Assembly (NCBI GenBank): GCA_944326245.1
Contig: CALVDF010000011.1
Location: 1-64,000, forward strand
DNA: 64,000 bases
From: an uncultured Bacteroidales bacterium
GTDB lineage: Bacteria; Bacteroidota; Bacteroidia; Bacteroidales; UBA932
Direction: 5' to 3'
Positions 63,034 to 64,000 of the stretch are shown piece by piece. The position numbers and the translations under genes are program-made. The notes under the pieces are model-generated. The model had not been told where the DNA came from and searched no databases. It worked only from the letters and a program-made list of their open reading frames with translations. The first letter of the stretch is position 1; every line of letters starts with the position of its first letter.

Positions 63034-64000
63034 ATGATACTAGACTGTTCAAAACCCATATTCGGAGTAATCTCCGAGGAGGCCCGCAGGATGGGGGTCA
63101 AGGCCTATGTTATAGGCGGCTATGTCAGGGACCGGATATTGGGCCGGCCAAGTACCGACATAGACGTGGTCGTGGAGGGCGACGGCCCGGCGCTGGCCCG
63201 TCGGGTGGGAGAGAGGACAAGGTCGAAGGTGGCCATTTTCGCCCGTTTCGGAACGGCAATGATCCATTCTGCCGAAGGTGAGGAGGTGGAGTTCGTGGGC
63301 GCACGCAAGGAATCGTATTCAAGCGATTCCCGCAAGCCGAGTGTCAGCAAAGGCACTCTCAGGGACGACCAGCTGCGCAGGGACTTTACGATCAATGCGC
63401 TGTCGTTCTCGCTCCAGGAAGAGGACATGGGGACGGTATATGATCCGTTCAACGGCCTGGAGGACCTGCGGAACGGCCTGATCCGTACTCCTCTGGATCC
63501 GGATGCGACATTCAGCGACGACCCTCTGAGGATGGTCAGGGCCATAAGGTTCGCGACCCAGCTGGGTTTCACGATCGTTCCCGAGGCTCTGGATTCCATC
63601 AGACGCAACAGGGGCAGGATGGCCATACTGTCACCGGAAAGGGTGAGTGAGGAACTGCACAAGATACTCATGTCCCCCAAGCCGTCCGTGGGATTCGACC
63701 TGATGGACAGGACTACCCTTCTGGAGCTGATACTGCCTGTAATAAGTGCTTTGAAGGGTGTGGAAACGCAGGAAGGCCGCGGGCACAAGGACAACTACAG
63801 GCACACTCTCCAGGTGGTGGACAATATAGTCCCCCATACTGACAAGCTCTGGCTGCGCTGGGCTGCCCTGCTGCACGATATAGGAAAGCCTGCTACAAAA
63901 CGCTACGAAAAGGGGCTGGGATGGACGTTCCACGGCCACGAAGTGGTGGGAGCCAAGATGGTATACGATGTGTTCAAATATCTCCGCATGCCTCTCAACG
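63034..64000 (+). CDS. cca: CCA-adding enzyme / poly(A) polymerase-type nucleotidyltransferase with HD domain (cut by window end)
   Basis: At least 322 codons are visible, in frame to base 64000 with no stop. VIGGYVRDRILGRPSTDIDVVVEGDGP is the class II nucleotidyltransferase head (GG and DxD metal site). LRDDQLRRDFTINALSFSL, DPLRMVRAIRFATQLGF and the HD-type LLHDIGKPATKRYEKGLGWTFHGHE follow. The tRNAs in this window lack encoded CCA, so this enzyme must add it. It starts 1 nt after the preceding stop. Confidence 0.93.
   Translation, partial: MILDCSKPIFGVISEEARRMGVKAYVIGGYVRDRILGRPSTDIDVVVEGDGPALARRVGERTRSKVAIFARFGTAMIHSAEGEEVEFVGARKESYSSDSRKPSVSKGTLRDDQLRRDFTINALSFSLQEEDMGTVYDPFNGLEDLRNGLIRTPLDPDATFSDDPLRMVRAIRFATQLGFTIVPEALDSIRRNRGRMAILSPERVSEELHKILMSPKPSVGFDLMDRTTLLELILPVISALKGVETQEGRGHKDNYRHTLQVVDNIVPHTDKLWLRWAALLHDIGKPATKRYEKGLGWTFHGHEVVGAKMVYDVFKYLRMPLN

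Overview
The window is a chromosomal segment of a Bacteroidetes bacterium, almost certainly order Bacteroidales. The evidence is the repeated promoter form TTTG-N18..22-TAnnTTTG, the near absence of strong Shine-Dalgarno sites, and a typical protein set: BACON-type and FISUMP-type lipoproteins, DUF3078 and FadL-like outer-membrane proteins, an S46 dipeptidyl peptidase, BlaI/BlaR1, TPR-AraC regulators, archaeal/eukaryal-type ProS and class I fumarase. GC is about half. An Alistipes/Rikenellaceae or 'Cryptobacteroides'-like origin is a guess. No rRNA, CRISPR array or intact prophage was seen.

Layout. 1-7.5 kb: tRNA-Ser, a BlaI/BlaR1 regulatory pair with two operator dyads, and two FtsX-type permeases. 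7.5-8.6 kb: a REP-associated tyrosine transposase (RAYT) followed by a ~180-bp palindromic element whose second copy lies at 17.7 kb. 8.6-17.5 kb: O-acetyltransferase, fumarase, a membrane TPR-AraC regulator, a BACON lipoprotein, YbaN, a DUF4143-type ATPase behind two operator-like dyads, and a MATE pump. 17.9-22.4 kb: rimP-nusA-infB (minus), with a RimP that lacks its C-terminal domain. 22.5-25.9 kb: lpxD-lpxC-lpxA-wbqC (plus), with a stand-alone LpxC. 25.9-35.2 kb: FadL-like porin, an aromatic-rich lipoprotein, proS, a conserved unknown, DUF3078, tilS and sppA. 35.5-43.5 kb: a redox block, nfnAB then etfBA-acyl-CoA dehydrogenase, and a DPP11-like peptidase. 43.6-44 kb: two tRNA-Pro genes (AGG and CGG anticodons) and an unusual long palindrome. 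44-52.2 kb: an ApbE-esterase fusion, a FISUMP lipoprotein, lemA with two TPM proteins, phoH, capA and DUF389. 52.3-59.9 kb: a SPOR lipoprotein, gcvT, a degenerate M28/TonB-C protein, leuS and two YitT paralogues. 60-64 kb: two AraC-type regulators, holA, an HsdR-N-like nuclease-fold protein and the 5' part of a CCA-adding enzyme.

How the parts fit. The core is housekeeping: transcription and translation (rimP, nusA, infB, proS, leuS, tilS, tRNAs, cca), lipid A synthesis, replication (holA) and anaerobic redox metabolism (Nfn, Etf/ACD, fumarase). The most unusual items are the RAYT with its paired palindromic elements, the 28-bp-arm palindrome fused to a tRNA-Pro 3' end with two further inverted copies of that tRNA tail, the ApbE-esterase fusion, the M28-like protein missing both metal-binding histidines, the one-domain RimP, and the dyads covering the DUF4143 ATPase promoter. 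Promoter calls are by eye from the Bacteroidetes consensus and are untested.
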